Program-made: the position numbers and the translations under genes
Part shown: positions 45,150 to 56,753 of the stretch, piece after piece
How positions within the stretch are numbered: position 1 is the first letter of the stretch
Layout of the letters: each line of letters starts with the position of its first letter
Assembly (NCBI GenBank): GCA_914767715.1
Contig: OU612071.1
Coordinates: 2,912,001-2,976,000 of the forward strand
Direction: 5' to 3'
Source: Membranipora membranacea
Taxonomy: Eukaryota; Bryozoa; Gymnolaemata; Cheilostomatida; Membraniporidae
DNA: 64,000 nt
Notes under the pieces: generated by a model
Databases searched by the model: none
The model's input: only the letters and a program-made list of their open reading frames with translations
What the model was told of the DNA's origin: nothing

Positions 45150-46770
45150 TTTGCCTTGGATATATTTCCTTTAGTTTTGCTGATCAGCAACAGTACTAAT
45201 TTTTTATTTTAGATTTTTAACATATTTTTTTCTTCTCCAATGTTAATAATATTCAAGGCAAAAAAGCTCAATGTGACTCAGTACAAAGTTCAGGGTGACA
45301 CAAAGTCACTTAATTTGAAAAAAATGAAGCACACACATTCCCCATTCACACAATGTCTCAAAAGACTGCAAAGTGGGCGTATTGAAAAGTGAGTGGAACC
45401 ACGGGCCAACACAATGCAATTATAATTGAGAGTAAACAATCTGTTGGCCGAATGGAAGGAATGCCCTATTCACTTCCATAACAAAGAAACATGAATGAGA
45501 CAAAGATAAATCAAACTGGTGTCAGTTGTTATCAGTCAGTAAACTAATGAAATTTTGTAATGTGCATTTCAAATATCTAAATATATACTTCTTACAAGAA
45601 TGAAAGTGGTCATGGTTGTATATATGTTTAGGGTATGAAAATTACATGGCCTTACATCAGCAGCCTTGTAACATGTAACATGTAACATGTAACAGGAGAA
45701 AAAATGATTAATTTGAGATATTTCTCTATACTTGATCGATAGGCATCATCACACTAAATGTATTTTTTATATTTGTATGCTTTACAAAATAGATCAGTGT
45801 AGAAATTATTCAGAAAGCATATATAATATTAAATTGAAAAGAATAGTATATACATATAAAGTCTTCTTCATTTATCCAGATGTTGCACGTTGCTATGACT
45901 ACCATGGTCTTTGAGCAGTCCATTTTGAATTAAGGCAGGCAAGCCCACAACATGTTGTTGTTTTTTCTGGACTCAGTGACACAACTCTACAAATAAATAA
46001 AAGCAAAACCTAACATTATTTTTACAGTAATTTAATATCACACTATTTACCAAGCCATTATTGTTGATTAAATAGAATTGCAAAGTGTTCTGCATTCAAA
46101 AGCTGTTGAGGTTCGAGCAATTTTTTGACACAAACAATCTTTAATAATTTGCATTTGAACAAGAAGTTTGCACTGGGCAATTACAACACATTTTAAGTTT
46201 ACCTCAACAGTAAGCCCTCAAACAGAATTTTAGACATTATTTTTAGCTGAAGTCCTGTGTGTTGTGTTGTGGTTTACATACTTTAGTTCGTGTTACATAG
46301 AGGTACGGTTTTTATTTAATCATCTTAATATGGGATTTAAGATTCAATTTCAATCTAAAATCGAATCACATGAGTATCTCAATTTCTCAGACTGTATGAT
46401 AGATGGTAGTGCAGGGTATTACCTGTCATATCTAAGAGGCTTTTCCTTTGCAAATGCGATGAGTCATCATGGAAAAAAAAAATTCATTTTAATCTACTGC
46501 CAATCATAGGTTTTTTCCTATGATATCATTCCTTTAGTTTCGCTCATCAGTATCAAGATGAGTTTTTTCTTTTTGCTTGTTTACAGCTTTTTTCTTCTCC
46601 AATGTTTGTAATATTCCAGAAAATGAGCTTTATGTGATTCAGTGCAAAGTTCAGGGTGACACATTATGATAATTTGAAAAAATGGTGCTGCACACATACC
46701 CCTATCGCACAATATCTCAAAGATCAATATTAGAGGAGATTGACACCCTTCATATTTTTTCAAATATCTA
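45150..46770 (+). repeat. Dispersed repeat block (three sub-repeats)
   Basis: 45150-45690 recurs at 51340-51765 and, inverted, at 56745-57140 and 62400-64000. 45745-46240 recurs at 58850-59240 and, inverted, at 48050-48290. 46240-46500 recurs at 51140-51340, 51768-52020 and, inverted, at 57160-57400. 46510-46770 repeats part of the first. Small ORFs here are not conserved between copies. TAACATG is repeated in tandem at 45668-45696. Confidence 0.8.
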
Positions 46771-46782
46771 AATATCCACTTC

Positions 46783-47175
46783 TAACAAGAGTGTCCTATA
46801 AGGCTCAAGTCTGGCACCAAGTTTATTCCTCATATTACTCAGTGATATTTTGTCAAGCACATTGCATTGCGACGACCTTGTCTACATTGATGATAAGGTT
46901 TTCTGTCGAAATATGATATACTTAATTATTTATGAAATACTGATCTTCACTTGATACAAAATTGGTGTAAGAAAAATGGAATGATTTTTAATATAAAAAG
47001 TCTCACTATATACTTATACCCTCTTATCTCTGTCACATAGTCACATCTCTAGAATTGCATCTAAAATTAGCAACAATAAACAAGATGTGAAGCCCAAACT
47101 ACTCAATTTTACTTTGAATGACTCCCTAACATGGGATGATCATGTAGACCGATCCAAGAACTGCTAGTCAGGAGA
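46783..47175 (+). pseudogene. LINE reverse-transcriptase relic
   Basis: With one stop tolerated the frame reads GSSLAPSLFLILLSDILSS and then DDLVYIDDKVFC. This matches the G-Q-G-S-x-L-x-P-x-L-F region and the (Y/F)xDD catalytic box of non-LTR reverse transcriptases. NWCKKNGMIFNIKKS and FTLNDSLTWDDHVDRSKN follow in shifted frames and fit the downstream LTWxxHV region. Stops and frameshifts show that it is dead. The rest of the element is missing. Confidence 0.75.
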
Positions 47176-47648
47176 TCATCCTGTGATTCTTATTTCCAGT
47201 ATCTCTTTTGTCATATGAGATATCACCGCAATATATTATTCTTGAAAGAATATACTTTCTCTTAAAGAAGGCATATGGTTTAGTTGCAATAATGTTAACC
47301 ATATTCAGTATCATTCAACTATTTTCCTCTTTCTACTGGTCAGTTCACAACTACCATCGAAGCACTATTAATTGTGTTATCTTTTTCATTTCTAGTGAAT
47401 TGTTTTTCTTTCTCTCTCCGCTTTTCTTATTTTTTAAGTCATTTTTCCTGTACCTGTATGAAAACAATATTCATAAAATGATTGTAGATTCACAAAAAAA
47501 AAGTATTATTGAGAGCGCTAAGAAAAAAACCGTTACAATATGTATTGATGACACATACTGGATCAAACTATAAAGTAACAGGAGAATAGTCTTACACCTC
47601 ATTCAAAATTCATCTAACCACTGAGCAGTAAAATCAGAGAAATATAAC

Positions 47649-47667
47649 ATGGGCCACCTTGGAAAAC
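47649..47667 (+). CDS. Gene D left copy, first-exon relic
   Basis: ATGGGCCACCTTGGAAAAC is followed by GTAAGT and matches the first exon at 60564-60582. The second exon is not recoverable in this arm. Confidence 0.3.
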
Positions 47668-49193
47668 GTAAGTGTGACATGTGATGTTTGACTTGTATGC
47701 AATATACTTACATATATATTTACAATCAATGAGTGAATGTTAATGAGTGAGTTAATGACAGAATGCAGCATGTATTAGTTATTTACAACTTTTACTAAAT
47801 TTCATTAAGGCAAATTGTCATATTATAGTTTCAATTCATTATCGTCGGAAACTTAGAAAACAACCATGGAATCGCCCACTGCAAAAATCTCGTTCAAATG
47901 CATATATTAAAAATTAATTCTTTGAAGCTTCACAGCTTTGAATGCAAAATATTTGCGGTTCTATTTGCTCGACGATAATTCCCTGGTAAATAGGGTGGTA
48001 TTAAATTAATATATAATTAATGTTGTTGTATTATATATTTTTCATAGAGTTTTGTCACTGACTCAAGAAGAAAAGCTACATGTTGTGGCACTGCCTCCCT
48101 TGATTCAAAATGGACTGCTTAAAGACCATGGTAACGATAGCATGCACCATCTGGATAAATACCAACACTGTATAACTATATGCTGTTCTTTTACATATAA
48201 TATTATATATATGCTTTCTTAATGATTTCTACACTGATCTATTTTACAAAGCATATGAAGATTTAAATAAGTTTGTCCGATGATACATGTCGATCGAGTA
48301 TAGAGAAATACCTCAAACGAATCATTTTATGTCATGAACTATGAACATCATTTTCTCAGGGTTTGCAAAATCTTTACTGTTGAGATTATTGCTTTATGTA
48401 ATCTTTATCAACTCACCAATGCACTAAAGCACTTTCCCTTCGAGATGAGTAGTGAATAGGTTAGCTTCACAAAATGGAACAAGTGGTCGTCAGAATCATT
48501 ACTGAAATAGAGTAAAAAAAAAGCAATGGAGCCATACAAAAGTAGTCTTGTGCAAGCTATCACCATGTCATACTTGTGGAGGAGGGGTTTTTTTACCTTC
48601 AAATTGCAATCACTGACCCTGGAGGAAGAAAATTGCTATTCATCTTTTTCCTACTCTAGTAATTTGGCCTAGCACCAAACTTTTGCTACACATGAGATGG
48701 AGATAAAAACATTGTTTTGCGCAATTTAATCCAAACAAGAGGCATTTCAGGTTGAAAAAGTACCATATCTTAGGGAAACTTTCAAATAATATTATGATTT
48801 TGTTAGCATTGGCAGTAGCATTGTTTCAGTTTTGCTGTACAGTTTTTTCTTCTCCAGAGTTAGTCAAGTTGCAGGAATTAAAGTTCATCTGATTTAGGGC
48901 TAAGTTCAAAGATTATCTTTGTAAAGATGATACTGCCAACTATCTACTTCCTCCTATTTGGTTAGAGGGGAACCCTTTAAGTCATAGAGACAATTAAGAA
49001 AGCAACCAAACTCTCAGTATCTGAACATTCAAAGCTATTGAATGAGGTCAAGAAGAACATGACAACTCAATTTATAATATTATTATTTATTATTATATTA
49101 AGTTAACAATGATTCAATCTGTTATGTTTTTTTCTGATCTTTGACTCAGTAGCCTTCTATTTCCTGAACAGTTTTTTTAGTGGTTTCACGGAC

Positions 49194-50583
49194 TTAAGGT
49201 AATGTCAAAGACCGATCCGAATATCAACATATCATATACCATTGGAAAGCTGCCGAGCTACTAAAAATGAATACCTGAACAAAAACTTGATTCGATGACG
49301 TTGTGTCATTTTAGGGAGGAAATGAGGCAGAAACCGCTGTTTTTGTCAATGCAGATGGAGGAGTCAAATTAATTGCAAAAAATTTCAAAACATGTGGAAT
49401 GTATACTTAGAGATTGCATTCATCATAAAATTTAATTTTCTTTGATATATGACTAGTCTAAATTGACTTTTTACGTCACGCCATACAACGCATTTTTTAT
49501 GTGAAGCCGTAAAAAATATGTGAAATGTCAATCATAAATTCACAACAGATCATAGGGTCGAATAAAAATTAATTATGATTTTCTCTTAGAGTACTCTTCA
49601 AATGTCATACACATTGACTTTCAAAAAATTAGCTTGCATATTGCAGTGACAGTAGACTCTCGAATGAGGCTAATATTTTCACCACCTTTGCATAACGCCA
49701 AACATGCTGTCCAAATAACCATTATTGTGGCCAAACAAAGTTTTTTTACAAGTTCTCACATACGAAGCCGCTTTCATTAACCATGGTGCACACAAGAAAT
49801 GCCAAGATAATTTTTCATTGCATCTTCATTTTTCTTGAATTTAACGCAAAAGAATGCCAAAAAACACCTCAAAAGTCCTTAAAAAGACCTCAAAAGTCCC
49901 TAAAAATAGCTGTTCTTTGGTATTCTTTTGCGTTAAATTCAAGAAAAATGAAGATGCGATGAAAAATTATGTTGGTATTTCCTGTGTGCACCATGGTTAA
50001 TGGAAGCGGCTTCGTATGTGAGAACTTTCAAAAAAACTTTGTTTGGCCACAATAATGGTTATTTGGACAGCATGTTTGGCGTTATGCAAAGGTGGCGAAA
50101 ATATTAGCCGTATTCGAGAGTCTACTGTCATTGCAATATGCAAGTTAATTTTTTGAAAGTCAATGTGTATGACATTTGAAGAGTACTCTAAGAGAAAATC
50201 ATAATTAATTTTGATTCGAGTCTATGATCTGTTGTGAATTAACAATTGAACTTTCACATATTTTCACGGCTTCACAAAAAAAATGCGTTGTATGGCGTGA
50301 CGTAAAAAGTCAATTTAGACTAGTCATATATCAAAGAAAATCAAATTTTACGATGAACGCAATCTCTAAGTATACGTTTCCACCTGATTTGAAATTTCTT
50401 GCAATTAATTTGACTGCTCAATCTGCATTGACAAAAACAGCGCTTTCTGCCTCATTTCCTCCCTAAAATGACACAACGTCATCGAATCAAGTTTTTGTTC
50501 AGGTCTTCATTTTCAGTAGCTCGGCAGCTTTCCAACGGTATATGATATGTTGATATTCGGATCGGTCTTTGACATTACCTTAA
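49194..50583. mobile_element. Foldback MITE-A copy 1 (1382 bp) with TTAA target
   Basis: TTAA at 49194-49197 and 50580-50583 flanks an element with ends GGTAATGTCAAAGACC and GGTCTTTGACATTACC. The arms (about 690 bp) pair almost end to end around about 49890. TTAA duplication suggests mobilisation by piggyBac-type transposases. A second copy is at 62511-63589. ORFs at 50224-50466 and similar are arm sequence. Confidence 0.9.
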
Positions 50584-50646
50584 TAAAGATAGTAGCGCTG
50601 CTTTTACAATACAGAATAGAGTTGTAATTAATTGTAATTGTAATTA

Positions 50647-51060
50647 ATGCTTGGATTTTTTTACATAGAAATCGAAGAAACGTGTGCCGCATCATATTTA
50701 CGAATATCACATATCACACTGAACGTTTCACTAAATCACATCAATAATATTTTCTGCAATTTTTTAACTTTAAATGTCATCTCTAGCGGGTCCTTTTGTG
50801 TTATTTATGCCATACCTATAATGATGACACTAATTGGTGTGCTACCAGACATCACAGGATGTGATGTTGTATTCTATTGTCTACCACAATGCAGTAGAGA
50901 TTTCTTTTTTATGTCATCCATGCTATATGCCTCTGTAATGGCTCCCAAAAAAATCGACAAATATCACCAACAAACATACTTTATACTTTGCAATAAACAA
51001 CGACACAGAAAAGATAAAAAAACCGAGCATACTGATGATGAAAATGACGAAATTCACTGA
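50647..51060 (+). CDS. Repeat-borne ORF, 137 codons, hydrophobic, unrecognised
   Basis: The frame has a hydrophobic middle (SSGSFCVIYAIPIMMTLIGV) that could span a membrane, and a basic, acidic tail (KQRHRKDKKTEHTDDENDE). The inverted copy (57800 down to 57455) keeps SGSLCVIYTMPIRMTLIG in frame but then hits a stop and indels. Substitutions are not concentrated in third positions, so a functional protein is doubtful. No start or splice evidence was found. Confidence 0.25.
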   Translation: MLGFFYIEIEETCAASYLRISHITLNVSLNHINNIFCNFLTLNVISSGSFCVIYAIPIMMTLIGVLPDITGCDVVFYCLPQCSRDFFFMSSMLYASVMAPKKIDKYHQQTYFILCNKQRHRKDKKTEHTDDENDEIH

Positions 51061-52027
51061 GGAGTATATGGTAATCAATACACAGGGTTAATAAAATGGT
51101 AGGGGACGCCTCAGTACATCATTTATATGCAATACTTCTAGCTGAAGTACTGTGTGATGTGCAGTGTGGTATACACACTTAAGAAACCGTACGCTGTATA
51201 GAGTTATCTCAATTTTCTCAACTGCATAAAAACAGTATTGCTGGGAAATATCTGACTATCTAGGGACATCTCCCTTGCAAATGCAAGGAGTCATTATCTA
51301 GAGAAATTATATTCTTTGTCATCTGCTCCCAATCATAGGTTTTTTCCTTGGATATATTTCCTTTAATTTTTCTCATCAGCAACAGAAATAATTTTTTTAC
51401 TTTAGCTTGTAAACATATTTTTTTTCTCAAATGTTAATAATATTCACGGCAAAAAACCTCAATGCGACTCAGTACAAAGTTCAGGGTGACACAGAGTCGC
51501 TTAATTTGAAAAAATGACGCCGCACACATTCCCCAATCGCACAATGTCTAAAAAGACTGCAAAGTGGGTGTATTGAAAAGTGAATGGAACCACAGGTCAA
51601 CACAATGCAATAATAATTGAGAGTAAACAATCTGTTGACTGAATGAAAGGAATGCCCTATTCACTTCCATAACAAAGAAACATGAATTGGACCAAGATTA
51701 GTCAAACTGATCCTATACTTGTTATCAGTCAGCAAACTGATGAAATTTTGTAATGTGCATTCTTTTTAGCTGAAGCCCTGTGTGTTGTGCAGTGGTATAC
51801 ATACTTCAGTTCATGTTACATAGAGTTACGGTTTTTATTTATTTATCTTAATATGGGATTTAAGATTCAATTTTTCATCTAAAATCACATCAGATGAGTA
51901 TCTCAAATTCTCAGACGGTATGACAGATGTTAGTGCCGGGTATTGTCTGTCATATCTAAGGGGCTTTTCCTTTGCAAATGCAACGAGTCACCATGTAAAA
52001 AAAATTCATTGTTATCTTCTGCCATCA

Positions 52028-52165
52028 CGCCATCTACGCCCATTTGCTCTCAGTTTGCAGGCAGGACAGGGCGCACCTGGGGGCCAAACAAACCCCAGTA
52101 GTCAATGGACTGCAGTGGTAATCGAACCTACGAGCTTCTACACTTCCAGACAAACCGAGCCACCT
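52028..52165 (-). mobile_element. SINE copy
   Basis: It shares CATTTGCTCTCAGTTTGCAG, CACCTGGGGGCC and CCCAGTAGTCAATGGACTGC with the SINE at 13990-14170, and has a decayed tRNA-like head (GGTAATCGAACC to CCGAGCCACC). The plus ORF at 51920-52195 runs through it. Confidence 0.7.
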
Positions 52166-52458
52166 CCTACTGCCACTCCTCCTCCTATGAGATAGATATC
52201 AAACAATTTCCTGGAGGTTTTTTTAACCTAGCTGTTTTAGAAATGGTGTCCATTTCCGATCCCGCTGACTTTTTTTTATCAATCCTAATTAATCAACATT
52301 TTATGGGGCTTCGGGAAATACTAACAACGTTTATGTTGCTGTGTGTATTATGAAAAAAACAGAGTCGAAATCAAATGACTGGTTGCCGACATATTCACAT
52401 GTAAGACCATTTCTGGAAAAAGTGCACAAGATCACTTGTGACGTGATGTGACACAGCT

Positions 52459-52785
52459 GGGTTTTGCCCAGCAGAGCCACCACTTAAAATTTTAAATAAA
52501 TATTTGTGGCATCAAAACCTCCAGGCTAGGATTGGCTTGGAATGGAGTTATATGAGCTCTCAAACTGGAGTGAGTATCTTCTTCCCCAGCCATCCGCCTT
52601 TTGTAATGACAAATGTTGTTGTTGTCCTAACAGGTCCCTCTAATGGATGGCTGGGGAAGAAGATACTCCCTACATTTTCAGCGCTCATATAACACCATTC
52701 AAAGCTATTGGCTAGATTTTATGTTGCCACAACTCTATTTTTAAATTTTTGACTGCTGGCTTTGCTGGGCAAAACCCAGCAGTGG
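52459..52785. mobile_element. Foldback MITE-C copy 1 (about 330 bp)
   Basis: Ends CTGGGTTTTGCCCAGCA and TGCTGGGCAAAACCCAG are inverted. Inner pairs include GAGTATCTTCTTCCCCAGCC/GGCTGGGGAAGAAGATACTC. A second copy is at about 61380-61671. Confidence 0.8.
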
Positions 52786-52849
52786 TTTAAGACAAGAAAT
52801 ATTTCGCCGCTTCTGGATGTGGTCTGTGTTAAGAACATCTAATTTTAAT

Positions 52850-53930
52850 CAACTAAATAAACCACTTATCACCACAATATTTTTTTGAAAGAATATGCTT
52901 GCTCCAAAAGAAGGGTAATGGTAGAATGGCAATATGTTTAAGGGTGAGTCCTATTAGAAAAATGATTACCGAGTAACCCCAGTTACTCTGGTAAATCGAA
53001 TATTGTGAGTTCAAAGGGCAAATAATAATAATAATAATATATATTGTGAAAAATAGCATCTAAGTTTTGTTCACATATATTAGCAAAGATCATAGTGGAT
53101 CATAGTGGTCAGCTGGAGGCAATAAATCACTATGATCCACTATGATTCCAATCGTCAGACTTTGAAGCAGTTTTGGTGCAAATATTTCATATGCCCTTAT
53201 AACTTTTCTGTCTGAGATATTTAAAACCATACCAAACATGGCCTAGTAGGACTTTAACCATATTCCGTACCGTTCAACTCATTCATGATTCATATTCCTC
53301 TCCTCGCTGGGCATTTCCCAACTACTATCGAAGCTCCATTCATTGTAATAATTTTTTCTCATTACTATTGCATTTTCTTTTCTCCACTCGCCTTTTTTCT
53401 AAAGTTATTTTTCCTATATCTACAAAACAAAATTCACAAAATGATTGTAGATAAGAAAATGCGGGGAGAAAAGTCTGACACCTCATTCAAAATTCATCTG
53501 ACCACTGAGCAGTAAAATCAGAGAAATTCAATAAGTGATGTTTGATTTGCGCGTAATATAACTACAATCACTAATTTCTTGATTCAGTTTTAACTAATTG
53601 TTTATCACCTGCACTTCACTTACTGTCAATATTTTTTCTTATTTAGAGCGTGATATGAAGACTTGGGATGGTGATTAGCTAGAGGAAGCAGCATGGGACA
53701 TGCAGCTGACTTCAGTAATAATTTCTATCCTGACAGAAATGGCTGAACTGCGTGAGCCTTTCTCAAGGGAAAGAAAATTTTATCAAATAGTTGGGACAAG
53801 TCAAAGAGTGTGTCAGCCCTGGTGTACAACAGGTTATAGAAATTATTCGTGCCAAAGAGTGACAGAATGCAGCACGTATCAATTCTTCTCAAATCTTACT
53901 AAATTTCATAGGGGCAAATTGTAATATAGC
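52850..53930 (+). repeat. Third copy of the gene D region
   Basis: It matches 47200-47830 and, inverted, 61350-60010. The gene D second exon is present at about 53647-53760 but has TAG and other damage, and the first exon is deleted. A 60-bp hairpin (53089-53148) has CATAGTGGATCATAGTGG against CCACTATGATCCACTATG; its counterpart is 61071-61130. Confidence 0.65.
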
Positions 53931-53939
53931 TTCAAATAA

Positions 53940-56110
53940 TTATTCTCAAAAACTTAAAGTGATTGTAAAGGGAACAGGTTTTTTGGTATCATTCTAGAGA
54001 TCTCAGTCTAGTTTAGAACATTATTCTATGGTCAAAGGCAGCCTGTGACCCAGTTAAGACTTATTTGCCCTCAAAGTTGGGATGAGAAGGTACAAAAAAG
54101 GTACTATTTTTTTCCTTTGGAGTTGTGATCACTTGTTGAAAATAGTACCTTTTTAGTACCTCAGATTATAATGGGAATATACAGTACTTTGTAACTAAGG
54201 CTTATTGTTATGACACAGTGATTTTGATATTCTGCATGTGATATCAAAACACACAGAATTTGTCTATTGAATGAATGAGTGAATACAAGGTATTATTTAT
54301 CTGTCCCATGCGGTTTAGCTGGTAAAATGGGATAGTGTATGACATTTCATAATTCAATGACAAAGCTAACGATCTAAATCGAACATGGCAAAAAATTACA
54401 GCTCTAGCACATCCGACAGTGAGAATAAAAATTACGGGGAGATTAACAGCTCTAGTGAGAGCAAGATTGAATATCATTTTGGAGGCATTTGTAGCAAATC
54501 GACTTCGAGTCCATGTGATTATCAGAGGGAAAATAGAGTCTGAGGTAGTCACACCACTCAAGTTTAAATCTGTATGATTTCGGCCACTGGAAATAACCCA
54601 GAGTGCTTTGGCAGATACAACATTTTCTGTTAACCATGGTTACTGCTCGAGATAATGATTGGCAATATAAAGGGAGATCAATACATCGCTAAGTATTTCA
54701 AGGTTTTGTGTACATTAATATGATGAATAAATGAGATTGTGGCTATGACATTCCAATCGAACTCAGTCTTCAGCCGCATGAAAACCAATGATATGCTTCA
54801 ATTATTAGCTTCATGAATAGCGGCTTTCAATAGAATTTCAATGGAAGACACAAAATTTACATAGGTAGATTGTGTGTTTTTCTTGAAAATATGTATTTCC
54901 AAATCGCACAGAAATCTAAAATAAATTCTTTGTAATTTTTTTACATTTCAGGCATTAGGATGATGTTGAAATCCAAAGCATGCAATGATTAATACTGAGT
55001 GATTTGAGGTTTTGACAATCTTTTTGACAGTTTCTGCAAATATTCTTATGTTTAAACACTCAAGATTTTTTTGGATAAAATGTGTTGTTTACATCGTTTA
55101 AAAACTAGAAATTAGAATTCACAAAGTAAATTCAATTCAATAAATTTGTCATCAAGTTGCTTTGGACTTCAGGGTGATGTAAAATGTAAATGAATTTGAC
55201 TGCCTCCTAAATCGTGTTAGCAGTGGGATACCTGGATAAATTTTCTATTTTCTCATTAGATCTTGTCCATCTGTGTGCATGACAGATACTCAGCATATCT
55301 TAACATAGACTTTCAATATTACTGACTGAATGCAGCAGGTCTTATAAGAGCACATGTCACAGCACACATCAGTCACTAAGGAAATTAATTTGTCGAGTTT
55401 TTGTGTTATTTTGTCAGTATGGATCTGATTAGGGAGGCTAGTGTCGGGTAAATTGCAAGATTTGGTACAACCTATAAAGCTTTGCATGGGCCATTTTTGG
55501 GTGAATCTGAAATAAGCAAGGCTTTGTCAGCAGGAAGAATTAATTGCTCCATTATAATATTATTTTAACAGAGAAAACGAGCACATCGGTCTGAAATGAA
55601 AATATCTCATTTTCATGCTTGAAAAACAGCGGACAGGGAACACGTCAAAGTCATAGTCGTTGATTGTAATGTACAGTGGTTCTTCTAATCTTTTCTTGAC
55701 ATGGGCTCATAACAGATATAACAGATTGTTTTGATTAGCGGTTTCAATTCATCAAATAGGGTGTATACAAATTATAGAACTTTCTTTTGAAGTTTTATGT
55801 CATCAGACAGACTTGTGAGTGACTTTGTCATTATTTGCAAAAGTTGTTATCTAACCACAATAGTCACTAATATTACAGTATTTCCCCAATAACATGCTCA
55901 TCACAAATTGCCTGGACTAGTTGGGCGGTGCATGAGTAGGCGACTCAATGTTGTTAACTTATAACTCCCAAACCCACCAGACCAAATAACCCTGATGACT
56001 AATTTTATAAGCAAATGCATGTGTGATAACTGTCTTAATCTGATTTCAAGCTCATAAATGATACCAAGAAACCTGTTCTTTTACAAACACTTTAAACAAT
56101 AGTGATGGAA
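53940..56110. other. Stretch without a recognised gene
   Basis: It is unique AT-rich sequence. Two overlapping minus ORFs (54244-54561 and 54452-54637) have no motif I recognise and no splice partner. Confidence 0.45.
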
Positions 56111-56146
56111 GTACCCAGTGCAAACTTCTTGTTCAAACGCACATTA

Positions 56147-56753
56147 TTAAAGATCTCCTACCAGGCTTCATACAAGACAAATTAACAACACCATGTCGTG
56201 CAAGAGAGTCTTTCAGGTACCTGGTCAAACTTTCATTGCATTTGAACGAATTGGGCCCATTGGCAGCTTCTAAAATACATCAATGTCTATCAGCTGCCTC
56301 AGGTGATGAAGCTTTTTGATGATGCTCGTGATTATATATACCATTAATGCAGAGTTTCTACTGGCTAATAAGCAAGCATAGGTCATGTGACATTATGGCT
56401 TATCAACTCACATTAAAAAAATGAATTTTGCACTAAACTATGGTATTTTTGATGTATCAGGCGATTTAATCCTCAATATTTATGTCTGTATTCTCATTTC
56501 AAACTACCAACACATTCGATATTATGAAATAATCAAATTATATCTGATTTTAACCGGGCATTATACCCTATGGTCACATGATTTATGCTTAGTTATTAAC
56601 CAATAGGGACTCAGTATAAATGGTATATATAATTATGAGGAAACAACACGCATCATCAAAGCGAGGCGGCTTAAAGACATTGATGTATTTGAGAAGCTGC
56701 CAAGGGGCCCCCAGTTGTTCAAATGCAATGCAAATTTTACCAGGTATGTAAAA
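56147..56753. mobile_element. Foldback MITE-B copy 1, right end missing
   Basis: It starts TTAA|AGATCTCCTACC. Its arms pair around about 56430 as in copy 2. Similarity to copy 2 stops near 56753, where another repeat begins. Confidence 0.75.

Larger units (their letters stand above)
47200..51765 (+). repeat. Inverted duplication, left arm
   Basis: Read forward, its order (47200-47830, 48050-49190, 50590-51060, 51140-51765) matches 61350 down to 56745 read backward. Foldback MITE-A (49198-50579) is inserted here and absent from the other arm. The ORF at 47208-47573 has broken copies at 53285-53515 and, inverted, near 60770-60900. Confidence 0.85.

Noticed and set aside
47208-47573. 121-codon hydrophobic ORF as a membrane-protein gene
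   Set aside because: Related sequences at 53285 and (inverted) 60770 are frame-broken and the hydrophobicity comes from T-rich sequence. Kept only as part of the repeat.
50647-51060. Receptor-type membrane protein
   Set aside because: Only one or two possible helices, no family signature, and the inverted copy is broken. Listed at low confidence without a function.
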